Below, piece after piece: positions 1 through 6,192 of a stretch of DNA of 6,192 nt. A program made the position numbers and the translations under genes. Source of the stretch: G020354645 sp050053515 (GTDB lineage: Bacteria > Desulfobacterota > Desulfobacteria > Desulfobacterales > G020354645); NCBI GenBank assembly GCA_050053515.1, contig JASFTQ010000291.1:1-6192 (forward strand). The letters are read 5' to 3'. The notes beneath the pieces were generated by a model. The model had not been told where the DNA came from, ran no database searches, and saw nothing but the letters and a program-made list of their open reading frames with translations. How positions within the stretch are numbered: position 1 is the first letter of the stretch; each line of letters begins with the position of its first letter.

Positions 1-1
1 G

Positions 2-859
2 ATCAACTGTTCCCCCACCAGCCCCCTCACACTTGACGAAAACTGCTGTACTGCCGTCATGACGTGCGCCCGGGCCGGGGTGCCCTGCAACCTGATTTCC
101 ATGGTCATGGCCGGTGCCTCAGGACCGATAACCCTTTCAGGTTCCCTGGTTGTGCACAACTGCGAGATTTTAGGGGCCATCGTTTTACATCAGTTGACCT
201 GCAAAGGCGCGCCTTTATTATACGGGAGCTCGTCACTGAGTTTTGACCTTAAATTGACCACGACTCCGGTGGGTGCGCCGGAGTGTGGCCTTCTCAACGC
301 GGGCGCACCGCGGTTGGCCCAAAAATACATGCTACCGAGTTTTGCGGCCGGTGGGTAGGCAGACAGCAAACTGCCCGATGCACAGGCGGGTCATGAAAAG
401 ACATTGACCGGCATCTGTGCGGCCATGGCGGGCGCAAACCTGATCTACGGTGCCGGCATGCTGGATTCGGGTCTAATTTTTAGCTATGCCCAGTTGGTCA
501 TAGACAATGACATATTTAAAATGATCCGTAAAATGATGCAAGGAATGCACGTAGACGATGAAAATCTTGCGGTGGACATCATCAAATCGGTAGGGCCCGG
601 TGGCGATTTCCTCATGCAAGAGCATACAATGAAATATATGCGAACCCTTCCATCCGTACCGAATTTAATCGAACGGGGCAACCGCGAAAACTGGCTGGCA
701 TCCGGAGGAAAAGGACTTGCAGCGTGTGCGGCCGAAAGAGCCGCTGAGATTATGGCCAATCATAAGCCCGTACCATTAAGCGGTGGCGCAAAATCTGCCT
801 TACGCCGTATTGTGGAAGAATCTGATGCAGAAATGGAAGCATTGAAAAAACAAAAATAG
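2..859 (+). CDS. mttB: Trimethylamine:corrinoid methyltransferase (MttB family), pyrrolysine-containing, 5' partial
   Basis: This is the C-terminal 285 residues of an MttB-family methyltransferase; the N-terminal ~200 residues lie before the window. The family transfers a methyl group from trimethylamine (or, in non-pyrrolysine members, betaine-like quaternary amines) to the Co(I) corrinoid protein MttC in the cytoplasm. Family landmarks are seen on both sides of an in-frame TAG at visible residue 119. Before it are PTSPLTLDEN (5-14), MAGASGPITLSG (36-47), the KGAPLLYGSS stretch, and VGAPECGLLNAGAPRLAQKY running into SFAAGG. After it are ADSKLPDAQAGHEK (120-133), AGANLIYGAGMLDSG, and VGPGGDFL (197-204). 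Reading frame and homology continue unbroken through the TAG, and 166 residues follow it, close to the tail length known for archaeal MttB (about 495 residues, Pyl near 334). The gene ends in TAG followed at once by TGA. A conventional annotation would report a downstream fragment starting at TTG 404. The alternative is a nonsense-mutated pseudogene, which the intact second half makes less likely. Confidence 0.9.
356..358 (+). other. In-frame amber codon, predicted to encode pyrrolysine
   Basis: The TAG lies in the mttB frame between SFAAGG and ADSKLPDAQAGHEK. In characterised trimethylamine methyltransferases, pyrrolysine sits just before a conserved xDSKxPDxQA segment and forms part of the active-site cavity that orients the methylamine substrate. 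Position, flanking residues and uninterrupted downstream homology all fit recoding. The tRNA(Pyl) gene pylT and the synthetase/biosynthesis genes pylSBCD are not in this window, so decoding is inferred. Confidence 0.87.
358..375 (+). promoter_or_regulatory. Possible stem-loop beginning at the UAG codon
   Basis: GGCAG at 358-362 can pair with CTGCC at 371-375 around an 8-base loop, so the stem starts with the G of the amber codon. A stem-loop just after UAG (PYLIS) has been described in archaeal mtmB, but it is poorly conserved in mttB genes and is not generally required. A 5-bp stem in GC-rich coding DNA may well be chance. Confidence 0.22.
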
Positions 860-862
860 TGA
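857..862 (+). other. Tandem stop codons TAG-TGA ending mttB
   Basis: The mttB frame ends with TAG (857-859) followed directly by TGA (860-862). Where UAG can be read as pyrrolysine, a UGA immediately behind it would end any read-through product after one extra residue. The other complete genes in the window (positions 1009-2598, 2695-4563 and 4878-5321) all end in TAA. Confidence 0.85.
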
Positions 863-1008
863 GTGAAGGCGTTTAAGGATATCCATCGGGTCGATTTTTT
901 GAGTAGGCATTCGACGGAAAGCAAGTCCGATATGGTGCGAACGATATAACATGCGGCCACAACACCGAACAGGGTTGCTTGGCCGGGGAAAAAGAGAGGA
1001 GAAATATC
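863..1008 (+). other. mttB to substrate-binding-protein spacer
   Basis: No gene or convincing terminator is seen here. A TATAAC (945-950) resembles a -10 box but has no matching -35 about 17 bases upstream. A purine-rich ribosome binding site, AGAGGAG at 995-1001, precedes the ATG at 1009 by seven bases. Co-transcription of the next gene with mttB is possible but not shown. Confidence 0.4.
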
Positions 1009-2598
1009 ATGACGATCTTGGAAATGCTTACAAAAATGTTCAGGGAAGGCAAGATCACCCGCCGGGAATTTCTGGCAAAGGCATCTGCATTGGGAGTTGC
1101 GGCTGCCGTATCTCCGGCGCTTTTCGGATCTAAAGCCAATGCGGCAACACCTAAGAAGGGGGGTCGGCTCAGAATCGGCATGCAGGGCGGTTCCACTTCG
1201 GACACCATGGATCCGGCGAAATTTAACGATATTTACCAGCAGATGACTTCGATGGGATTTTTGCGCAATCCTCTGGTTGAAATTGACAACCAGGGCAACG
1301 CCATCCCCGATTTGGCCGAGAGTTTTGAAGCCAAACCGGACGCCAAATCCTGGGTGTTCAACCTGAGGAAGGGCGCTGAGTTTCACAACGGTAAAAGCGT
1401 GGACGCCGACGACGTTATCTTTTCCATCAAACGCCATCAAGACGAGAAACTGGCATCTCAGATCAGACCCCTGGTGAAACCCATCAAGGAAATCAAAAAA
1501 GACGGTCCAACCCGGGTCATCTTTGAACTGGAAGGAGCCAATGCTGACTTTCCTTATATTTTAGCTGAAACACGCACACCGATTGTCCCGGCTGGAACGA
1601 CCAATTTTGAAGACGTAATTGGCACCGGTGGATATCAGCTAACAAGCTATGAGGCGGGAGTTCGCACCTTGGCAAAGCGCTTTCCCAATTACTACAAAGA
1701 GAATCGGGCTCATTTTGACGAAATTGAAGTCATCATCATGCCCGACGCGAATGCCCGGACCGTAGCACTGAAAACAGGGCAGGTCGATGTGATCAACCGG
1801 CCGGATCGCAAAACTGCCCATCTCCTGGGGCGGGCGCCGAATTTGCAACTGGTCAATGTGCCGGGTGGTCTGCTGTACACTTTTCCGATGCTATGCGACA
1901 CACCGCCTTATGATAACGTTGACGCCCGGCTGGCCCTCAAACATTCGGTAGATCGTAAAGCGCTTTTAAAAGCCATTCTAAGAGGTTATGGGGTTTTAGG
2001 TAACGACCATCCCATCGCCCCCATTGTGAAATTCAGCGCCGCGGATTTACCCCAAAGAACTTATGACCCGGATAAAGCGCGGTTTCACCTCAAAAAGGCC
2101 GGCCTTGAGGGTCACACCTTTAAGCTGCACACCTCAGATGCCGCTTTTGCAGGTGCGGTGGATGCATCTATTTTATGGCAGGGGCACGCCAAGAAGGCGG
2201 GCATCAATATAGAAGTCGTCAGGGAGCCGGTGGATGGGTATTGGGATAATGTCTGGAACAAAAAAGGCTTCAGCTCGTGCTTTTGGTTTGCCCGGGTGAC
2301 TGCCGATTGGATGTTTACGATGGCCTATGCGGCTGATGCACCCGCGAATGACATGCACTGGAAGCATGAACGGTTTAATAAACTGCTGGTCGAAGCCCGC
2401 GGCGAACTCGATGAGAAGAAAAGAAAAGAAATGTATCACGAAATGCAACAGATTGTTCGGGATGAGGGCGGCGTCGTCATCCCCATGATTGCCAATATGG
2501 TTGACGCCGCATCAAAAAAGGTGAAGTTCAACCAACCGGCCGGCAACCAGGAACTTGACGGTCTGAGAATATGTGAACGGTGGTGGTTTGCGTCTTAA
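1009..2598 (+). CDS. ABC transporter substrate-binding protein, family 5 (peptide/nickel/opine type), Tat-exported
   Basis: This 529-residue protein is predicted to bind a solute in the periplasm and deliver it to an ABC importer. The N-terminus carries a twin-arginine signal, TRREFLAK (17-24), followed by a hydrophobic alanine-rich segment (25-40) and a likely cleavage site after ANA (43-45). The mature part has the family 5 pattern: GGRLRIGM at its start, a DPA/FND segment near 68-73, and the signature WVFNLRKGAEFHNGKSVDAD (115-134) followed by DVIFSI. Further on are GTGGYQL (206-211), the KHSVDRKALL helix (311-320), and a C-terminal stretch ending in VVIPMIANMVDA. Its length is normal for the family. 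I chose ATG 1009 over the in-frame TTG at 979 because of the AGAGGAG site seven bases upstream and because the Tat motif then lies at the usual distance from the start. No permease or ATPase gene is adjacent here. The ligand cannot be read from the sequence. Its place after mttB suggests a methylamine, betaine, peptide or related nitrogen compound, which is inference. Confidence 0.93.
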   Translation: MTILEMLTKMFREGKITRREFLAKASALGVAAAVSPALFGSKANAATPKKGGRLRIGMQGGSTSDTMDPAKFNDIYQQMTSMGFLRNPLVEIDNQGNAIPDLAESFEAKPDAKSWVFNLRKGAEFHNGKSVDADDVIFSIKRHQDEKLASQIRPLVKPIKEIKKDGPTRVIFELEGANADFPYILAETRTPIVPAGTTNFEDVIGTGGYQLTSYEAGVRTLAKRFPNYYKENRAHFDEIEVIIMPDANARTVALKTGQVDVINRPDRKTAHLLGRAPNLQLVNVPGGLLYTFPMLCDTPPYDNVDARLALKHSVDRKALLKAILRGYGVLGNDHPIAPIVKFSAADLPQRTYDPDKARFHLKKAGLEGHTFKLHTSDAAFAGAVDASILWQGHAKKAGINIEVVREPVDGYWDNVWNKKGFSSCFWFARVTADWMFTMAYAADAPANDMHWKHERFNKLLVEARGELDEKKRKEMYHEMQQIVRDEGGVVIPMIANMVDAASKKVKFNQPAGNQELDGLRICERWWFAS

Positions 2599-2623
2599 GC
2601 GTCACCCGAGTACTTGTAAGCCA

Positions 2624-2648
2624 GGGCCGGATGCACTGCATCCGGCCC
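2624..2648. terminator. Perfect 12-bp inverted repeat between convergent genes
   Basis: GGGCCGGATGCA (2624-2635) and TGCATCCGGCCC (2637-2648) are exact reverse complements around one central C. In RNA this gives about a 10-bp GC-rich stem with a 5-base loop. It lies 26 bases after one stop codon and 47 bases from the convergent stop, the usual place for a bidirectional transcription terminator. Neither side has a T-run, so it is not a textbook intrinsic terminator; it may instead protect 3' ends or act with Rho. Confidence 0.6.
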
Positions 2649-2694
2649 GAATTGTCAGGCAGGGCACCAAAATTTAGCGCTTGCCATCTCGGGT

Positions 2695-4563
2695 TTAAGC
2701 GGATTCTGCATCAAACGGAATGGTCAGCCGGTAGAGGCCACTTTCCAGACGGGCATCGATCGGCAAATCGCCGTTTTCAAAAACTTTCATCATTTCTTTG
2801 TTAGCATGCAGCACTTCAGCGGTAAAGCCTTTTAAGCCCCGCTCTTTGGCCAGCCGGATCAGCATTTTATACAGGTAAGTTGCAATACCGCGTCCTTGAT
2901 ATTTTTCATCCACGATGAAGGCAACGTCCCCGTAAGCGCTTTGGTCATCCTTGACATATCTGGCCTCGGCAATGATGGCCTCCTGATCGGGTTCCCCTGC
3001 CAGCGCCACCACCGACATCACGCGACGATAATCAACATTGACATATCCTTGTATCTTGTCATGGGGCATGGTGGAGATCGGAAACAAGAATCGTCGAAAA
3101 ACCGCCGTATTCGAAAAACGGTAAAAAAGGCGCCGCATGGCCTCCTCGTCGGAGGGTTTGATCGCTCTGAAACGAACCCTCAAGCCGTCCTTGAAGGTGT
3201 GTTTAGTTGCGATTTCGTTGGGGTATAAATGGGCGCTTTCGGACAAAAAAATCTGGTCACTGAACAGAATCTTTTTTTCTTTGGCCTGTTCGACGAGTTT
3301 CTGGCGGTCATCGGGATGCGCAATATCGATCAAGGCTTGCGCGCGCTCACGAATGGTGCGCCATTTCAGGTTGGCGATCCCGTATTCGGTGACCACCGCA
3401 TCAATGGACTCGCGCATATGGAACTGATTGCGAAGGTTGCGCAGCATCACCACGATATTGGGATCTCCCTTTCGGTTGCGGCTGGGCAATCCCATAATGG
3501 ATCGCCCGCCGCGGGAAATCTCGGCGCCGGTAAACAGATCGGCCGCTTGGCCCGGCCCCGAAATGATGTCGCCTTTCCCGGCCGGAATAACCATGCGGCC
3601 CAACAGATCCACTTTGCGGGCTTGTTCAACCACCACAAAATTAGAATTGCGGCCGATTTGGGTCGGATCAAACACCTGTTCAATGCTTTGAAATTCCACC
3701 AGCGGATTGCGGTCCAACCAGGCCATCAGCTCCGGCGTTCCCAAGGCATAGGAAGCCACTGACTTGCCCCGGAAGACCGCCTTACGATAATTGGTCACCG
3801 CCCCGCTTTTGACGAGATCCATCAAGGCATCCGTAAAATAGGAGGTGTGGATTCCCAGATTGTGTTTGTGAACAAGATGCCGACCTAGAGCTTCAAATAA
3901 AGAGCCGGTGAAAAAGTTAAGGCAGTCCCCATCTCCGATCACCTGGGCAACATTGGCCGCCACCTGATCGATGACGCTGTTAACCGACCAGCGTTTAAAA
4001 TAGGTCGGCGGTTCGGTTGACTCCACCAGCAGGTCAAAATCCGAAACCGGTACAATGGTGTCGCCGAAGGTGAAAGGGATCTGGGAGTTAATTTCGCCGA
4101 CCACCAAAGCAGCTTGCTCAATGGCTTCCCGGCCGATATCAACAGCCATGCCGAGGCTGCAATATCCGTCTTCATTGGGGGGTGTGATTTGAATAAAAGC
4201 CACGTCAATCGGTAGCCTTTTTGATTTGATCATTCTGGGGATCTGTGAAAATCGACCCGGAATCAAATCGACACTTCCGGCCACAACCGCCTCGGTCGTC
4301 ACCCAGGTGGAAAAAAACGTTTTCAGGCGGTACTTTTGCCAATCCAGTTTTTTTAGTGAAAAAACATCACTATGGCTGGTGAGCTGGATCAATTCCAGAT
4401 CGTTGGTATTGGATAGACCGGAATCAATGAGCATTTTCATTAATGTTCGCGGTTCAGCCACACCGCTTCCCAGAAAAACGGTCATGCCCGGCTTGATTTG
4501 CCCCAGAACCTCCTCGGGAGATACAACCCGATTTTTCCATTGCGTTTTATCCATTTTGCCCAT
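2695..4563 (-). CDS. Acetyl-CoA hydrolase/CoA-transferase family protein fused to a C-terminal GNAT acetyltransferase domain
   Basis: This 622-residue cytosolic protein has two parts. Residues ~12-440 match the acetyl-CoA hydrolase/4-hydroxybutyrate CoA-transferase family: PGMTVFLGSGVAEPRTL (25-41), ITPPNEDGYCSLG (126-138), LGIHTSYFTDALMDLVKSG (236-254), the SGPGQAADLFTGAEISRGG block (335-353), and VVTEYGIANL (390-399) followed by RERAQALIDIAHP. Residues ~461-618 form a GNAT domain with the acetyl-CoA-binding signature QGRGIA (556-561). Similar fusions occur in deltaproteobacteria. In characterised CoA-transferases a catalytic Glu sits in an ALEVDL-like motif; here the matching stretch is QARKVDLLG (314-322), placing Lys317 there, with Glu313 nearby. 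The exact acyl substrate, and whether the GNAT half acetylates a protein or small molecule, cannot be read from sequence. The first ATG (4563) is used; a second at 4554 has no better ribosome site, and upstream only a weak AAGAG is seen. It is convergent with the binding-protein gene and divergent from perR. Confidence 0.9.
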   Translation of the reverse strand: MGKMDKTQWKNRVVSPEEVLGQIKPGMTVFLGSGVAEPRTLMKMLIDSGLSNTNDLELIQLTSHSDVFSLKKLDWQKYRLKTFFSTWVTTEAVVAGSVDLIPGRFSQIPRMIKSKRLPIDVAFIQITPPNEDGYCSLGMAVDIGREAIEQAALVVGEINSQIPFTFGDTIVPVSDFDLLVESTEPPTYFKRWSVNSVIDQVAANVAQVIGDGDCLNFFTGSLFEALGRHLVHKHNLGIHTSYFTDALMDLVKSGAVTNYRKAVFRGKSVASYALGTPELMAWLDRNPLVEFQSIEQVFDPTQIGRNSNFVVVEQARKVDLLGRMVIPAGKGDIISGPGQAADLFTGAEISRGGRSIMGLPSRNRKGDPNIVVMLRNLRNQFHMRESIDAVVTEYGIANLKWRTIRERAQALIDIAHPDDRQKLVEQAKEKKILFSDQIFLSESAHLYPNEIATKHTFKDGLRVRFRAIKPSDEEAMRRLFYRFSNTAVFRRFLFPISTMPHDKIQGYVNVDYRRVMSVVALAGEPDQEAIIAEARYVKDDQSAYGDVAFIVDEKYQGRGIATYLYKMLIRLAKERGLKGFTAEVLHANKEMMKVFENGDLPIDARLESGLYRLTIPFDAESA

Positions 4564-4644
4564 CTTTTAGTTTCTCTTGTCGGTTTTTGCTCTGATTCTT
4601 AAACGTCAGCCGATTGCGGCACTCAATTTAAGTTCATTTTGTCA

Positions 4645-4668
4645 TTTGCGCTTTGTCATCAGCGCAAA
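4645..4668. repeat. Inverted repeat (8-bp arms) in the divergent spacer
   Basis: TTTGCGCT (4645-4652) and AGCGCAAA (4661-4668) are perfect reverse complements around an 8-base spacer. The same stretch also reads as two imperfect direct copies of GTCATNNGCGC (4641-4651 and 4655-4665), 14 bases apart. It lies 82 bases upstream of the CoA-transferase start, so it could be an operator for that gene. No family can be assigned. Confidence 0.4.
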
Positions 4669-4815
4669 ACAATGTGCAGTCGTATCTATTATGCCGCTTT
4701 TGGCGGACAAAGAAAAGCTCATTTAACAATTCTTAGCAATAAATCAACCTTTTATTCAATTTAATCGATATAATTTCGAGTGCTTAACAATATCTCTTCA
4801 CCATTGAGATCGGCG

Positions 4816-4842
4816 TTGACTGAAAAGAAAATTAATGTTAAT
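4816..4842 (+). promoter_or_regulatory. Putative perR promoter
   Basis: TTGACT (4816-4821) matches five of six -35 consensus bases. GTTAAT (4837-4842) is a possible -10 matching four of six, with a short 15-base spacing. The -10 falls inside the word TAATGTTAAT, which recurs upstream of katG. Confidence 0.35.
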
Positions 4843-4845
4843 GGA

Positions 4846-4860
4846 AAATAATTATTATTT
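4846..4860. promoter_or_regulatory. PerR/Fur-box-like 7-1-7 palindrome upstream of perR
   Basis: AAATAAT-T-ATTATTT is a perfect 7-1-7 inverted repeat. It matches 10 of 14 defined positions of the PerR box TTATAATNATTATAA, differing only at the outer two bases of each arm. It ends 17 bases before the perR start codon, where binding would block early transcription and so allow autorepression. AT-rich DNA can produce such palindromes by chance. Confidence 0.45.
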
Positions 4861-4877
4861 AGGATAAAGAGGATCAG

Positions 4878-5321
4878 TTGGCAGACCATAAAAAAAGATT
4901 TGAAATCATCATCCAAAAATTAAGGGATAACGGCCACAAGATAACGCCCCAGCGGCTGGCTATCGTTAAAATTCTTGCCGAAAGTAAAGGCCATCCCAGT
5001 GTTGAAAATATCCATGACCAGATAAAAAAAGACTTTCCGACAATGAGCCTTGCCACTGTATACAAAAATATTGCTTTGATTAAATCATTTGGTGAAGTTC
5101 TTGAGTTAGGATTCCCGGATGGGAGTAACCGATATGATGGAAACAAGCCTAACCCCCATCCACATGTCATCTGTATCAAGTGTGAAAAAATTGTCGACCC
5201 AGACCTGCATAGCCTGGATGAAATGAAAAAAGAGGTCGCATTGGAGACTAATTTTAAAATTCTGAATCATCGGTTGGACTTTTTCGGTATATGCAGCAAT
5301 TGTATGGCAGAGAAAGTTTAA
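4878..5321 (+). CDS. perR: PerR-type peroxide-responsive repressor (Fur family)
   Basis: This 147-residue protein is a typical Fur-family regulator. Residues 15-75 form the winged-helix DNA-binding domain, with HKITPQRLAIVKIL (20-33), GHPSVENIH (38-46) and the recognition-helix segment SLATVYKNI (57-65). The C-terminal domain has two structural-zinc CxxC pairs, C99/C102 and C139/C142. Candidate regulatory metal ligands H39, D87 (in NRYDG), H94, H96 and D107 line up with B. subtilis PerR His37, Asp85, His91, His93 and Asp104; the Asp at the last position (Glu in classical Fur) favours PerR. In that family, iron-catalysed oxidation of the histidines by peroxide releases the protein from DNA. 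The start is TTG at 4878, supported by AAAGAGG (4866-4872) five bases upstream; no in-frame ATG gives a full-length domain. katG follows 175 bases downstream, fitting a peroxide-stress pair. Zur or Fur function is less likely but not excluded. Confidence 0.9.
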   Translation: MADHKKRFEIIIQKLRDNGHKITPQRLAIVKILAESKGHPSVENIHDQIKKDFPTMSLATVYKNIALIKSFGEVLELGFPDGSNRYDGNKPNPHPHVICIKCEKIVDPDLHSLDEMKKEVALETNFKILNHRLDFFGICSNCMAEKV

Positions 5322-5410
5322 TACAGATTTTGCGCTCAAAAAATGGTGCGACGTTCTTCTAACGAACCGTCAAATCTCCCATTATCACCAAAATCGATCA
5401 ATAAGTCCGC

Positions 5411-5426
5411 TAATGTTAATTATAAA
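5411..5426 (+). promoter_or_regulatory. PerR-box-like site overlapping a -10-like element upstream of katG
   Basis: TAATGTT-A-ATTATAA (5411-5425) matches 11 of 14 defined positions of the PerR box, with the right arm perfect. TATAAA (5421-5426), a five-of-six -10 match, overlaps the right arm; no good -35 is seen 17 bases upstream. Its first ten bases, TAATGTTAAT, also occur at 4833-4842 upstream of perR. The rest of the spacer 5322-5496 shows no gene and no terminator after perR. Confidence 0.45.
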
Positions 5427-5496
5427 GACGGGCACCGAATCACGATATTCATAGCAGCACGGTGCATAAATTCAGACAACGAAAGGAGAAAACATT

Positions 5497-6192
<696 letters not shown>

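Larger units (their letters stand above)
4564..4877. other. AT-rich divergent intergenic region
   Basis: These 314 bases separate the leftward CoA-transferase gene from rightward perR. I see no ORF, tRNA or mobile-element end. The region holds an 8-bp inverted repeat (4645-4668), a small CCGC/GCGG hairpin (around 4694-4706), a CATAAT -10-like hexamer on the minus strand (4688-4693) without a clear -35, and, close to perR, a promoter-like element and a palindromic operator candidate listed separately. Both genes presumably start transcription here. Confidence 0.6.

Noticed and set aside
404..859. A separate 151-residue gene starting at TTG 404
   Set aside because: It is the downstream half of mttB in the same frame as the part before the TAG; no ribosome binding site precedes TTG 404 and the homology starts before it.
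885..900. Intrinsic terminator after mttB
   Set aside because: ATCG-GGT-CGAT followed by a T-run has only a 4-bp stem that shares a base with the T-run; too weak to call.
979..1008. Longer start (TTG 979) for the substrate-binding protein
   Set aside because: ATG 1009 has a good Shine-Dalgarno seven bases upstream and gives a normal Tat leader; the extra ten residues look non-functional.
760..1440. Minus-strand 226-residue open frame
   Set aside because: It overlaps the end of mttB and the start of the binding-protein gene antisense, shows no recognisable family pattern, and is a shadow frame.
3229..3762. Plus-strand 177-residue open frame
   Set aside because: It is antisense to the CoA-transferase domain, whose protein motifs clearly define the coding strand.

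Overview
The window reads as a piece of a bacterial chromosome, most likely from a sulfate-reducing or related Desulfobacterota (deltaproteobacterial) organism. This placement is an inference from gene content: a corrinoid-dependent trimethylamine methyltransferase with an apparent in-frame pyrrolysine codon, an acyl-CoA hydrolase/transferase fused to a GNAT domain, and a PerR-type peroxide regulator beside a catalase-peroxidase. Some members of that group, including Desulfobacterium relatives and gutless-worm symbionts, are known to decode UAG as pyrrolysine.

Layout. Positions 2-859 (+) hold the C-terminal 285 residues of an MttB-family methyltransferase. It is interrupted at 356-358 by an in-frame TAG, exactly where pyrrolysine sits in trimethylamine methyltransferases, and it ends with a back-to-back TAG-TGA. 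Positions 1009-2598 (+) encode a Tat-exported family 5 substrate-binding protein of an ABC importer, 149 bases after mttB and possibly serving it. A strong symmetrical hairpin at 2624-2648 lies in the gap between this gene and the convergent gene at 2695-4563 (-), a 622-residue acyl-CoA hydrolase/CoA-transferase with a C-terminal GNAT domain. Its residue at the usual catalytic glutamate position appears to be lysine.

An AT-rich divergent spacer of 314 bases (4564-4877) separates the CoA-transferase from a PerR-like Fur-family regulator (4878-5321, +). The regulator is followed by katG (5497 to the window edge, +), a bifunctional catalase-peroxidase cut off by the end of the window. PerR-box-like inverted repeats lie upstream of both perR and katG, and the two upstream regions share an exact 10-base word, which fits a self-regulated peroxide-stress module.

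The most notable point is the pyrrolysine mttB. A standard gene caller would split it into two ORFs or call it a pseudogene. Conservation across the TAG, the position of the codon and the doubled stop all favour a working recoded gene.
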